A stretch of 63,515 nt of DNA from Akkermansiaceae bacterium. GTDB taxonomy: Bacteria; Verrucomicrobiota; Verrucomicrobiia; Verrucomicrobiales; DEV007. Below, piece after piece: positions 54,201 to 61,040 of this stretch; the first letter of the stretch is position 1; the number at the start of each line of letters is the position of its first letter. The stretch spans positions 1 to 63,515 of the forward strand of contig JACKQC010000024.1 in NCBI GenBank assembly GCA_024233085.1. The letters run 5' to 3'. Made by a program: the position numbers and the translations under genes. A model generated the notes under the pieces. It saw nothing but the letters and a program-made list of their open reading frames with translations. It ran no database searches and was not told the origin of the DNA.

Positions 54201-54424
54201 CTGCCGATGGCCTCCTCGACCCGCTGGGTGATCTCCGACTCCACCACCTCGGCGCTCGCGCCGGGATACAGCGTGAGGATGTTCACGATGATGGGGTCGG
54301 CGTCGGGCAGCTCCCGCACCGGCAGCCGCGACAGGCTCACCGCGCCAAAGACCATCAGCGCGGCGCTCATCATGATGGTGAGCACCGGGCGCCGGACGCA
54401 GAGTTCGAAGAAAGAGGAGCCCAT
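51218..54424 (-). CDS. RND efflux pump, AcrB/HAE1-type inner-membrane transporter
   Basis: A 1068-residue pump with 12 predicted membrane helices in the RND arrangement. Features: the N-terminal RRPVLTIMMSAALMVFGAVSLSRLPVRELPD, the TM4 proton-relay GIVVDDAIVVLENIYRH, the mid-protein FLPEEDKGRFLALAITPQGSTPEY, and FGLVVLTIFVFLRDV. It exports drugs or lipophilic compounds, driven by proton influx, with the adjacent adaptor and TolC. It is encoded between them in one operon order (adaptor, pump, TolC). Confidence 0.92.
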   Translation of the reverse strand: MGSSFFELCVRRPVLTIMMSAALMVFGAVSLSRLPVRELPDADPIIVNILTLYPGASAEVVESEITQRVEEAIGSAAGIKQILSESREEGSVINVEFIQGTDEDVAAQEVRDRVARVRGLLPDDCDEPIVAKQDASARPIIWVAFFSDRFDTQELSRIAEEQVKDRLQTVPGVSQVILGGEKRWAMRIWLDSARMAARGVAVLDVERALRTQSVDLPSGRVENRDRELTIQTRGQLRSPEEFNRLIIRQDGNSVVRLRDIGHAEEGVEDERVVARFRGKPSIGLGIVRQSRANTLEVARGIKARMKEIAPSLPEGIEFQFPYDESVYVERAVNEVVETLFIAFGLVVLTIFVFLRDVRSTLVPALTVPVSVMGTFGILYLLGYSINIFTLLALVLAIGIVVDDAIVVLENIYRHIEAGETPMRAALRTMREIAFAVVTITLSLVAVFLPLAFVGGLTGKLLIEFAVALAGSVVCSAFVALTLSPMVSARILRSKSEEKHGPLFAWFERRFDGLARRYDRVLGWSLDHRAAVIVFSAAAMGLAGYFFVNLEQEFLPEEDKGRFLALAITPQGSTPEYTDRMMRRMERIASETPELTGYFSAVALPFNGPGDPTQGFMFMRLTDGERRPLRDVVGGPTGLGARFITEVEGAIAIPIMPKAVDLGISQPFELVLSHPDIGEMYAFSQALLNRLRQEGFLANVRASMELTKPELDLRIDRDRAGVLDVSVADISRTLQILFGGQDLADIKQRGRQFEVVVQLDRERRLTPSDLDRVYVPSRTGKLVQLSNLVTFDAGAGPNRIERYNRQRSTTIQGTPVGLPLGAAMARTDAILAEMLPRGHSYTWKGESQNLRDSSGEIWFFLGMAIVVVYMVLAAQFESFVHPFTVMIALPLAFLGAFGLLYGLSWVNHFGTNFFGWANYAPDPPAIAHTLSKLVPRIPSMNLNIFSQVGLVLLVGLVTKNSILLVEFANQERDRGLDAKTAMRNAGRIRLRPILMTSFATIAGILPIAIGLGDSGESRRPLGVVAVGGMITSTILTLVVIPVIYTLFSGKGRRIDTGETEANTETNPND

Positions 54425-54669
54425 GGAAGAAAATTCGAAATCCTAAACCGGCGGAGCCGGAAACCCGAAACCCTAAGCTCGAAATCCGAAACGATTTCCC
54501 ATCCGTAAAATCCTATGCCCCACCCCTTGTCGGGAACGAAAGCACTTGTCCGCAAACAGATCGGACAACCGGTGATCGGTGATTCGGTCTCGCATGTTCA
54601 ATTTCGAATTTCGAATTTCGGATTTCGAGTTTGGGATTTGCTTCGGATTTCGAGCTTCGGATTTCGAAC
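54425..54669. repeat. degenerate ATTTCGGATTTCG repeat block between adaptor and pump genes
   Basis: The 245-bp gap has many variants of (G)GATTTCGAA, dense at 54600-54680, with reverse-complement versions (TTCGAAATCC) at 54430-54490. The result is a low-complexity, partly inverted region. A short putative insert lies between. No gene is supported here. Confidence 0.65.
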
Positions 54670-55794
54670 CTAGGATTTCGAATCTCCCGCCGCGGGCGCC
54701 GGATTTTCCGCCGGAGGCGGATCCTCGACCCCGTGCTCCGCCGATTCGGGCGCGAAGACCACCGGCGAGCCCGGCCCGAGCTTTTGATACCCCTCGATCA
54801 CGACAATGTCGCCCTCCGCCAGGCCCTCGACGATCTCGATGCGGCCGGCGAGGCGGACCCCGGTTTTCACGGGGCGAAAGACCGCCTTTTTCTCCGCGTC
54901 GACCCCGACGACGTAAACGCGGTCCGCGTCCATCAGCACCGCCGTTTCGGGCAGGATGAGCGCCGAGTCCAGCGCGCGAAAGGCCAGCTCCACCGTGCCG
55001 AACATCCCGGCGCGCAGTTTCCCGTCCGGGTTGGGCAGGTAAGCCTTCACCATCAGCGTCCGGGAGTCTTCGTCCAGCTTCGGCGAGATGTAGCCCACCT
55101 CGCCCGCGAAGGGCTCGCCCGGGCGGGCCACGGTGTTCAGCTCGATGGCTTGGCCCAGCGCGATCTGCCCCACGTGGCGCTCCGGAATCTGAAAGACCAG
55201 CTCCAGCGGATCGGTCTGGAGCAGGAGCGCCAGTTCCTCGCCCCGCCGGACGAACTGGCCCACGCTGACCTCGCGCTCCGACACCGCGCCGCGGAAGGGC
55301 GCCTCGATCACCGTGTCCTCCAGATCGGCGGCGGCGGCGGCCAATTGCGCGTCGGCCGTGGCGTGCGCGGCCCGGAGCCGCTCGAGTTCCTGCGGCGGGA
55401 TGGTCTTGCTTTGAAACATCGCCTCCCCGCGTTTCAGTTCCGACACCGCCAGATCGAGCCGCGCCCGGGCCTCGTCGCGCAGCGCCCGCTGGCGGCGGCT
55501 GTCCAGCTCGAAGAGCGGCGCCCCCGCCTCGACCGTCCGGCCCGACTCGAAGCCGATCTTCACCACCCGGCCGTCCAGCTCGCTGACGACACGGATGTCC
55601 TCCTTCGCCTGGAGGCTGCCGACGAGCGGGAGTTTTTCCTCCAGCGCCTGCCGCCGCACCCGGGCCGCGATGACCGGCATGGCCATGCCGCCGGGAGGCG
55701 CCGCCGGGCCGGGCGGTTTGCCGCAGGAGACGAGCAGTCCCAACGCGACGGTCAGGAAAACCCGCGCAAAGTCGAGTCGTAAACGGGAAAACAT
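54670..55794 (-). CDS. RND efflux periplasmic adaptor (HlyD/MFP family)
   Basis: A 374-residue lipoprotein (signal with lipobox LGLLVSC). Standard MFP domains are present: the barrel-sandwich halves (PLVGSLQAKEDIRVVSELDGRVVKIGFESGRTVEAGAPLFELD and DTVIEAPFRGAVSEREVSVGQFVRRGEELALLL), a helical hairpin between, and a beta-barrel (ELVFQIPERHVGQIALGQAIELNTVA). It couples the RND pump to TolC. It is the first gene of the operon. The start at 55794 directly precedes the signal. Confidence 0.9.
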   Translation of the reverse strand: MFSRLRLDFARVFLTVALGLLVSCGKPPGPAAPPGGMAMPVIAARVRRQALEEKLPLVGSLQAKEDIRVVSELDGRVVKIGFESGRTVEAGAPLFELDSRRQRALRDEARARLDLAVSELKRGEAMFQSKTIPPQELERLRAAHATADAQLAAAAADLEDTVIEAPFRGAVSEREVSVGQFVRRGEELALLLQTDPLELVFQIPERHVGQIALGQAIELNTVARPGEPFAGEVGYISPKLDEDSRTLMVKAYLPNPDGKLRAGMFGTVELAFRALDSALILPETAVLMDADRVYVVGVDAEKKAVFRPVKTGVRLAGRIEIVEGLAEGDIVVIEGYQKLGPGSPVVFAPESAEHGVEDPPPAENPAPAAGDSKS

Positions 55795-56017
55795 GGGCGG
55801 AGAAACGGGCAAACGCGGCGCCGGCCAAAGGGGAGCCAAATCGCCGCCGCCGTGACCTTGCGCGAGATTCGACGTTCGGCAACGCCCGGATTTACCGAAT
55901 ATCGGGATTCTCCCGGGTTTCCCGCCCTTCCGGGCTCTGGGAACCGCGCCCAATCGCCTCCGGGCCGGTGATCGACCATTTTTCGGAGAACGGCGTGTCT
56001 CCGTGCCGAGCCTCACG
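55795..56017. other. intergenic region without a gene
   Basis: Upstream region of the efflux operon; I see no gene or clear regulatory element. Confidence 0.4.
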
Positions 56018-56328
56018 TCACCACCACCCTTCGACGGGTCTCGAAATCACGGTTTTCAAGAAATCAAAACACTTCACGTCCTCCTCATCAAAAACCCGCG
56101 ATCCTTCGAGCGGAAACGCCGCGGTGAGTTCCTCTGCCGCTTTCGTCCGATCTCCCGTCGAGAAAAGGCATTGTCCACGACGAAGGCGAAAGAAGGGATT
56201 CTCTCTCGTCCCCGGCGATTCGTGAACCATTCCGGGACGCAAGAAATCGCAAGCCTCTTTAAACCCACCCTCCAGGAAGTGGCAGTCGCCCAGGGCTGCC
56301 CGGATCCAAGTCGCCGCCTCTCACTCAT
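56018..56328 (-). pseudogene. frameshifted small TPR-like helical-repeat protein
   Basis: The ATG at 56328 overlaps the stop of the upstream gene (ATGA), suggesting translational coupling. Read from it, only MSE is followed by an unrelated frame. In another frame, open from 56320 to the stop at 56018, the sequence is TPR-like: AATWIRAALGDCHFLEGGF, NPFFRLRRGQCLFSTGDRTK, AAEELTAAF, FDEEDVKCFDFLKT. Removing two bases between 56312 and 56322 would restore MSEAATWIRAALGD and a product of about 102 residues. So a frameshift near codon 4 has probably inactivated it. The family is recalled only as TPR-like; the function is unknown. Confidence 0.55.
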
Positions 56329-56606
56329 GGCGCGGTTTTGGAGGAAGCTCGAATCGCAATCCAGTCGACCATCTCCGTCGATTCGTGGATAACGGTCACC
56401 TCGTCGATGGCGCGAAGGTGAAACATCAGATTGCGAAATATCGTGCCGCTGAGTCTGGCGCCGTTGAGTCCATTTGAAGCGGTCATTCCAACGTCGTTGA
56501 TCGGCGTGCCGCAGTTCGTCGAGTCCTGAAGAATCGATCGAATATCGGATGGAGACGGATCCAGGCGCCTGTAACCTCCCGGTGCTCCAATTGCGACCTG
56601 ACTCAT
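56325..56606 (-). CDS. hypothetical protein, 93 residues
   Basis: Not recognised. It begins MSQVAIGAPGGYRRLDPSPSDI and ends near EMVDWIAIRASSKTAP, with no signal or membrane helix. In-frame starts further upstream reach 56696, so the N-terminus is uncertain. Its stop overlaps the ATG of the decayed TPR-like gene by ATGA, so the two were probably one transcription and translation unit; a toxin/immunity-type pair is conceivable but not shown. Confidence 0.4.
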   Translation of the reverse strand: MSQVAIGAPGGYRRLDPSPSDIRSILQDSTNCGTPINDVGMTASNGLNGARLSGTIFRNLMFHLRAIDEVTVIHESTEMVDWIAIRASSKTAP

Positions 56607-56971
56607 TTTTTTGAGCGAACGTCGAGGCTGCTCGCCCGAACCCGGGCGCGCGGCCACGGTTGCAGAATAGGGAATCGAGCCACGGAAGTCAATCAACTCG
56701 CTGGGGTATCAGGCTTGTCCATCGCCGCCTTGTTGAACGGAGCCGCTTCGCGGCGCCGACGGGTCGGATCCTACGCTTGAGGCGGGCGGTGGTCGATTCA
56801 TTCTTGGGGCGCTTATGAAAAAAAACAGCATCACCCTCCCAGTCCGCCGTCCGTTCCACCCGTAGCCGCAAGTCTTGCGATCTTGCCTCGGAGAAGTGGT
56901 GGCGCGACTTTCAGCGCCACCTCGATCTCGGTCGCCTCGCGCCACGATCCCGGGCTTCCTACCTCTGCTGG

Positions 56972-57793
56972 GTGCGCCAGCTCCACGAGGCCTTCCCGCA
57001 CCGCGATCCCACCACACTCCGCGAGACAGAAGTCCTCGATTTCCTCATCTCCCTGCGCCAGAAGCGCCGACTCAAGGACTCCACGGTCAACCAGGCCGTC
57101 TGCGCCCTGCGCGCCTTCTACCGCGACCACCTCGGCCGGAAGTGGAGGGGCTGGAGCCGGATCAAGATACGACGCGACGAGCAACTCCCCAACGTCCTGA
57201 GCCGCGAGGAGGTCGCCCGCTTTCTCGGCGCGGTCAAGGAGGGGCGCTTCCGCGCCGTCTTCACCCTGATGTATCACTGCGGCCTGCGCCTGGGCGAGGC
57301 CATCCATCTCAAGCCCGGCCACATCGACGCCTCGCGCGGCGTCATCCGCATCGTCGGGGCCAAGGGCGGCAGGGATCGCGAGATTCCCGTTTCCGCGGAA
57401 CTCGTCGAGCGGCTGCGCGCCTTCTGGAAGCGCCACCGCAATCCCGAGTGGCTCTTCCCCTCGCCGGGGCGCGGCTGGAAGAGCGCCGGTGCCACCCTGC
57501 CCGACGCCTTGCGACGCTCCACCAAGCCCATGAGCGATTCCTCGGTGCAGGCCGCGATGCGCGCCACCGTCCTTTCCCTGGGCTGGGATCGGCGGACCGG
57601 GCATCGCCCGGTCACCTGCCACACCCTGCGTCATTGCTTCGCCACCCACCTTCTCGACGCCGGAGTCTCCATCCGCCTGGTCGGCCAGTACCTCGGGCAC
57701 GCCTCGCTCAAGCCCACCCTGGTTTACCTTCACCTGACCGAAGCCAGCGAGAGCAAGGCGCGCGAGGTCCTCGCGCACTTCCCGGGTCTCTGA
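56972..57793 (+). CDS. tyrosine recombinase / integrase (IS91-associated)
   Basis: A 273-residue recombinase of the phage-integrase family. The Arg-His-x-x-Arg-His-Tyr active site is visible: R in YHCGLRLGEAIHLK, K in AKGGRDREIP, HTLRHCFATHLL, GHASLKPT, and the Tyr nucleophile in LVYLHLTE. GTG 56972 is the first possible start in this frame, but the frame stays open further upstream to 56861 with a good SAM-like N-domain (LASEKWWRDFQRHLDLGRLAPRS). An ATG at 56815 (MKKNSITLPVRRPFHP) in another frame stops at 56863, so a 1-base frameshift may separate the natural start. It lacks the extra helix of integron integrases. Confidence 0.75.
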   Translation: MRQLHEAFPHRDPTTLRETEVLDFLISLRQKRRLKDSTVNQAVCALRAFYRDHLGRKWRGWSRIKIRRDEQLPNVLSREEVARFLGAVKEGRFRAVFTLMYHCGLRLGEAIHLKPGHIDASRGVIRIVGAKGGRDREIPVSAELVERLRAFWKRHRNPEWLFPSPGRGWKSAGATLPDALRRSTKPMSDSSVQAAMRATVLSLGWDRRTGHRPVTCHTLRHCFATHLLDAGVSIRLVGQYLGHASLKPTLVYLHLTEASESKAREVLAHFPGL

Positions 57794-57815
57794 TCCGCCC
57801 GGCTCCCCGCCCGCC

Positions 57816-58910
57816 ATGCCCCTGGCTCTCGCCGAGGTCTTGCGCGAGCATTGGCCGCGCTTCGCGCGCGCCCACGCTCCGCGGCTCGCCGCCGCCCATT
57901 ACCGGGCGGCGCGGGCCGTGCTGTCCTGCCGCACCCCCGCCCTCGGCGGGCGGCTCTGGCAATGCGCCTGCCACGCGCACGCCCGGCACTTTTCCTACCA
58001 CAGTTGCAACCACCGGTCCTGTCCCCAATGCGGCGCCATCGATCAGCAACAGTGGGCCGCCACCCAGGAGGCCCGCCTCCTCCCCGGCGTGCCCTACTTC
58101 CTGGTCACCCTCACCGTGCCCGACTCCCTGCGCGGCGTTTGCAAAGCCCGCCCCGCCATCCTCTACGACCTCATCCTTCGCGAGGCCGCCGGGGCCTTGA
58201 AGGACCTCTGCCGGTCCAAACTCGGCGGCACGCCCGGGTTCACCTCCGTGTTGCACACCTGGGGCCGCCAACTCCAGCACCATCCCCACGTCCATATCGT
58301 CGTCCCGGGGGTGGTCCTCGCGCCCGACGGCCGCGAGCGTTATCCCGACAAGCCCGATTTCCTGGTTCACGGCGCGCCGCTCGCCCTGCGCTTCCGCAAC
58401 CGCCTCGAACTCGCCCTCAAAAACAGCCATCCCGAGATCCACGCCGCTCTGGTGCGCGATCATCCCGACGTCTTCCGGCTCAAATGGATCGCCGACGTGC
58501 GCCACACCGGCTCGGGCAAACCGGCCCTGCGCTACCTGGCCCGCTACGTCTTCAAGTCCGCCCTCGGCCCTGGTCGCCTCCTCGGCTACGACGGACAGGG
58601 CCGCCTTCGTCTCCAATGCCACCAGAGCGGCACCAACCGCCCGTTTGTCATCCTCCTGACCCCCGAGGAGTTTTTGAGGCGCTGGTGCCTCCACGTCCTG
58701 CCCAAGGGGTTTGTGCGCGTGCGCCACCATGGCTGGATGAGCGGCGCGGCCCGCAAAGTCCGCCTCCGCGTCCGGGCCCTGGTTTGCGGCGAACTCGACG
58801 AGCCGGCGCCCGCCGTCATCCTTCACCCCGTCCCCCGCTGCGCACGCTGCGGCGCGGAGATGAAACTCCTCGCCACGATCGAACCGCGCGGCCCTCCGCC
58901 CCGAAGATGA
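57816..58910 (+). CDS. IS91-family HUH transposase
   Basis: A 364-residue rolling-circle transposase. The N-terminus carries a zinc-binding cluster (CACHAHARHFSYHSCNHRSCPQC). The HUH metal motif is HHPHVHIVVPG near residue 150. The nucleophile Tyr region LRYLARYVFKSAL is near residue 240, and a second zinc-like CARCGAEM is at the end. It nicks one strand and moves the element without terminal repeats; one-ended transposition can carry neighbouring DNA. It follows the recombinase by 22 bp. Confidence 0.88.
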   Translation: MPLALAEVLREHWPRFARAHAPRLAAAHYRAARAVLSCRTPALGGRLWQCACHAHARHFSYHSCNHRSCPQCGAIDQQQWAATQEARLLPGVPYFLVTLTVPDSLRGVCKARPAILYDLILREAAGALKDLCRSKLGGTPGFTSVLHTWGRQLQHHPHVHIVVPGVVLAPDGRERYPDKPDFLVHGAPLALRFRNRLELALKNSHPEIHAALVRDHPDVFRLKWIADVRHTGSGKPALRYLARYVFKSALGPGRLLGYDGQGRLRLQCHQSGTNRPFVILLTPEEFLRRWCLHVLPKGFVRVRHHGWMSGAARKVRLRVRALVCGELDEPAPAVILHPVPRCARCGAEMKLLATIEPRGPPPRR

Positions 58911-59070
58911 GCCACGACCCTCCGCCTCCCCCTGACACCTCCCCAAAAGGCCGTCTCCGCGCCGGTCGCGTCTCTTCGCGCGCCTCTGTCGCGGTTTTCC
59001 CGGCACAAACACCGCGATCCGGGCTTAAGACCCGCCTCTCGCGCCCCAACCCTCGGCCCGGCCTTCGAAG

Positions 59071-59103
59071 CATGAGCTTCGCGCCGCCGGCGCCAAGCTC
59101 ATG
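59071..59103 (+). repeat. 33-nt two-tier hairpin downstream of the transposase
   Basis: CATGAGCTT (59071-59079) pairs with AAGCTCATG (59095-59103), and inside it GCGCC pairs with GGCGC around a GCC loop. A candidate end structure (oriIS or terIS) of the IS91-like element. Confidence 0.55.
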
Positions 59104-59228
59104 GCCCCCGCGGAGCCCCTCAAAAGGCGGCTTGAAACCCGATCCCCACGCCAACGCGCTGAGGATCAACGGAAAATCGAATCCGCAAGAGCCGCCGTCC
59201 CCGCGCCCCTGACTCCACCGGCGGGCTC
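59104..59228. other. gap between the IS91 end and the cassette array
   Basis: About 125 bp with no gene. The real boundary of the IS91-like element probably lies here. Confidence 0.4.
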
Positions 59229-59282
59229 GTCCAACAACGGATAGCAGTGAGGCAAGCTCACCTGCTATCTTGGGGGTTAGCC
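59229..59282 (-). other. attC-like recombination site 1
   Basis: Read on the minus strand: GGCTAAC ... GTTGGAC (the last fits the GTTRRRY core). Between them GATAGCAGGTGAG pairs with CTCACTGCTATC, leaving one extrahelical G and an unpaired central spacer, as in folded attC. Length 54 bp. It ends the cassette array. Confidence 0.75.
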
Positions 59283-59692
59283 TCCGTTTTTGAGCGGCGC
59301 ATTCGAATCTTACTGCGCAGAATCATGATAACAAAAGGTGTTGAGAGTAAAACCGCAATCCACCAGTAGGGAACCGAAAAATACGAAACGCCTGCGAAAT
59401 AGGGTTTGGCGAATGCACACGTCAGAAACTCGCTGATCGAAATGGGAGTTTGCGTAGTTGGAAAATCAGTAAAAGGGCTACCAGGGTCTGTTTCTACTAT
59501 CCGGTGTTTTATTCCAGTCCCCGGCAATGAACCAAGTCCAGATGAAGCAGTCACCCTCCCGCTTCCGATTTCAAAAAAGCGCGTCTTCCCATTCACGTGA
59601 ATGGCGGCTTCGATTTTCTGGCGCATCGTCACTCCAACAACGCAGAAGAAACCGACCGCGATGATAGCTATCGCGATGGCAAGAACTTTCAT
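59258..59692 (-). CDS. integron cassette gene 1: hypothetical membrane protein
   Basis: A 144-residue protein. Residues 2-25 form a membrane segment (VLAIAIAIIAVGFFCVVGV), then an extracytoplasmic middle, then a second helix near residues 107-127 (WWIAVLLSTPFVIMILRS) and a basic tail. No family was recognised. The start ATG is 8 bases after the GTTAGCC core of attC 2 and the stop lies inside attC 1, so its last residues (ANPQDSR) come from the attC. Base composition is less GC-rich than the flanking genes. Confidence 0.7.
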   Translation of the reverse strand: MKVLAIAIAIIAVGFFCVVGVTMRQKIEAAIHVNGKTRFFEIGSGRVTASSGLGSLPGTGIKHRIVETDPGSPFTDFPTTQTPISISEFLTCAFAKPYFAGVSYFSVPYWWIAVLLSTPFVIMILRSKIRMRRSKTEANPQDSR

Positions 59693-59699
59693 TTTCTAT

Positions 59700-59832
59700 G
59701 GCTAACGTTCAAGCACAGGTGATTCGCGGAACAAAGGCCTGATGCTTTCGAGGAAAGGATAGCGAAATCGAAGCCTAGACGCAAGAGAACTACTCGCGGG
59801 GAGCGAGTCACCTGCTATCTTGGGGGTTAGCG
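59700..59832 (-). other. attC-like recombination site 2 (133 bp)
   Basis: Minus strand: starts GCTAACCCCCAAGATAGC and ends CACCTGTGCTTGAACGTTAGCC. The outer arms pair (GCAGGTGACTCGC with GCGAATCACCTGTGC). The first 24 bp are identical to those of attC 1 (plus-strand 59258-59281 and 59808-59831), a sign of common origin. Confidence 0.75.
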
Positions 59833-59833
59833 C

Positions 59834-60355
59834 TTACGGTTTTTCGAGTTCGCTCGTAATCCCCCATTGAAGTTCTTGTGTCGGATCGTCTCCTTCTTTC
59901 TGGATCTCTTCCAATCTCTCCATAAACTCTTTGTAAAGGTCTCCACGCCCCTCAAATGCCACAGAGCACGCTTTTTCGTATTGAAATGCGGTCACGCGAA
60001 TCTCAGAATCATTGTCAATTCCCTGACCGTGAAATGTGAATTTCAGTTTCATCAGCGGCGGCTCAATTGCGATTTCCACGTTCTCTGCGGGAGCATGGAG
60101 GAAACATTCGATTGTACGTGTGAATGCACCCTGGCCCATTCTGTCGCGATCACCTAAATGGTATTCCCATCTGTAGCTTACAACTTTTGATTCGTGGAGA
60201 TTCCTTCGAAGAAACACCTTCTGCCACTTTCCAGGTTGTGCGGCGAGAAGGATTTCGCTTTCTTCGATAAGGAATTTGTTACCCTCTTGAGAAAAACCGG
60301 GCACAGAAATCACCGCGACCATGGCTAGAAATAGAGGTGCGATATTCCAATTCAT
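59834..60355 (-). CDS. integron cassette gene 2: hypothetical exported protein
   Basis: A 173-residue protein with a signal peptide (MNWNIAPLFLAMVAVISVPGFS). The mature part is beta-rich (WQKVFLRRNLHESKVVSYRWEYHLGDRDR, MKLKFTFHGQGIDN) with no known motif. The start is about 12 bases after the core of attC 3, and the stop abuts attC 2. Function unknown. It is typical of cassette genes: small, exported, without a promoter of its own. Confidence 0.7.
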   Translation of the reverse strand: MNWNIAPLFLAMVAVISVPGFSQEGNKFLIEESEILLAAQPGKWQKVFLRRNLHESKVVSYRWEYHLGDRDRMGQGAFTRTIECFLHAPAENVEIAIEPPLMKLKFTFHGQGIDNDSEIRVTAFQYEKACSVAFEGRGDLYKEFMERLEEIQKEGDDPTQELQWGITSELEKP

Positions 60356-60367
60356 TGGTTTTTTCGG

Positions 60368-60424
60368 CGCTAACGTCGAAGCGACTCACGGCGTTACGCC
60401 GTTGAGTCCGCTGTAATGTTGTGC
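60368..60424 (-). other. attC-like recombination site 3 (57 bp)
   Basis: Minus strand: GCACAAC ATTACAGCGGACTC ... GAGTCGCTTCGAC GTTAGCG. GCGGACTCAACGGC pairs with GCCGTGAGTCGC in a compact hairpin. Core GTTAGCG is close to GTTRRRY. Confidence 0.75.
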
Positions 60425-60879
60425 GTTGCCGATTGCTGGAGGCGGGTCATGCAGTTTTGAAATATCGCGGCATCGTCAGGGTTTACGCGAGCAAGCGTGT
60501 AAGGAAAAAGGCGTCCGACGCGGCACAATTGCAACTGCTTTCGCCTCCGCCGATAGTGCAGTTCCCGAATCTCAATAATTGGAATTCGCTCGGTATCGTT
60601 AGCGGACACCGTGATGCGCATTTCGTGTTCGATTGCTGTCCACTTCTTCTTTTGCTCTCTGTTGTGGAGCCACCATCTAAGCACGAGGAGAATTGCGAAC
60701 AGAATGAGAACAAAAAGCGTTCGTTGTAGCACCTGGGGATTCGCCCAGAAGTCACGGCCTGGCCGGAAGACCCACCAGAACGTGAGAAGACAAAATCCAA
60801 AGTATCCGTACATGAGAATCGCGAGCCGAAGCGTTACCTTCCAAGCAGGAATTCGAATTGATCGGATCGTACACTGCAT
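60394..60879 (-). CDS. integron cassette gene 3: hypothetical membrane protein
   Basis: A 161-residue protein with two membrane helices (residues about 16-38, RLAILMYGYFGFCLLTFWWVF, and 52-70, LFVLILFAILLVLRWWL), then a basic cytoplasmic domain (TERIPIIEIRELHYRRRRKQLQL). Not assigned to a family. The start lies 7 bases after a GTTGTGC core and the stop is inside attC 3, so the last residues (NITADSTA) are attC-encoded. Confidence 0.7.
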   Translation of the reverse strand: MQCTIRSIRIPAWKVTLRLAILMYGYFGFCLLTFWWVFRPGRDFWANPQVLQRTLFVLILFAILLVLRWWLHNREQKKKWTAIEHEMRITVSANDTERIPIIEIRELHYRRRRKQLQLCRVGRLFPYTLARVNPDDAAIFQNCMTRLQQSATHNITADSTA

Positions 60880-60886
60880 TTTTTTC

Positions 60887-61017
60887 GCACAACGTCTAAG
60901 AGTAGGTGGTTCCTGGAACAGAGCGTGAGATTTTCGAATGGTTTTGGAGTGGAATCAAAGCCAAAAAGCCCGAAAACTAAGGGCGGGGAAGGAATCACCT
61001 ACCTCGTCTTGTTGTGC
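60887..61017 (-). other. attC-like recombination site 4 (131 bp)
   Basis: Minus strand: starts GCACAACAAGACGAGGTAGG and ends CCACCTACTCTTAGACGTTGTGC. AGGTAGGTGATTCC pairs with GGAACCACCTAC. Both ends carry AAC / GTT-type cores; the core GTTGTGC departs from GTTRRRY at one base. Confidence 0.7.
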
Positions 61018-61040
61018 CCATCTTTTTTGGTCTTCCGCTT

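Larger units (their letters stand above)
56815..59103 (+). mobile_element. IS91-like element with tyrosine recombinase, HUH transposase and terminal hairpin
   Basis: Two ordered genes on one strand (recombinase 56972-57793, transposase 57816-58910, gap 22 bp) followed by a strong hairpin at 59071-59103. This matches the IS91 subgroup in which a tyrosine recombinase precedes the Y1/Y2 HUH transposase. IS91 elements lack terminal inverted repeats, so the exact outer ends cannot be fixed; the limits given are minimal. It abuts the cassette array. Confidence 0.65.

Noticed and set aside
51644..54508. 954-codon antisense frame across the RND pump
   Set aside because: His/Arg-rich composition without motifs; the pump on the other strand is unambiguous.
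54661..54680. TTCGAACCT-type sequence suggesting a tRNA T-loop
   Set aside because: It is part of the ATTTCGGATTTCG repeat block; no acceptor, anticodon or D arm can be folded.
56972..57793. Recombinase as the integron integrase IntI
   Set aside because: No IntI-specific extra helix before the HTLRH motif, and it is linked to an HUH transposase.
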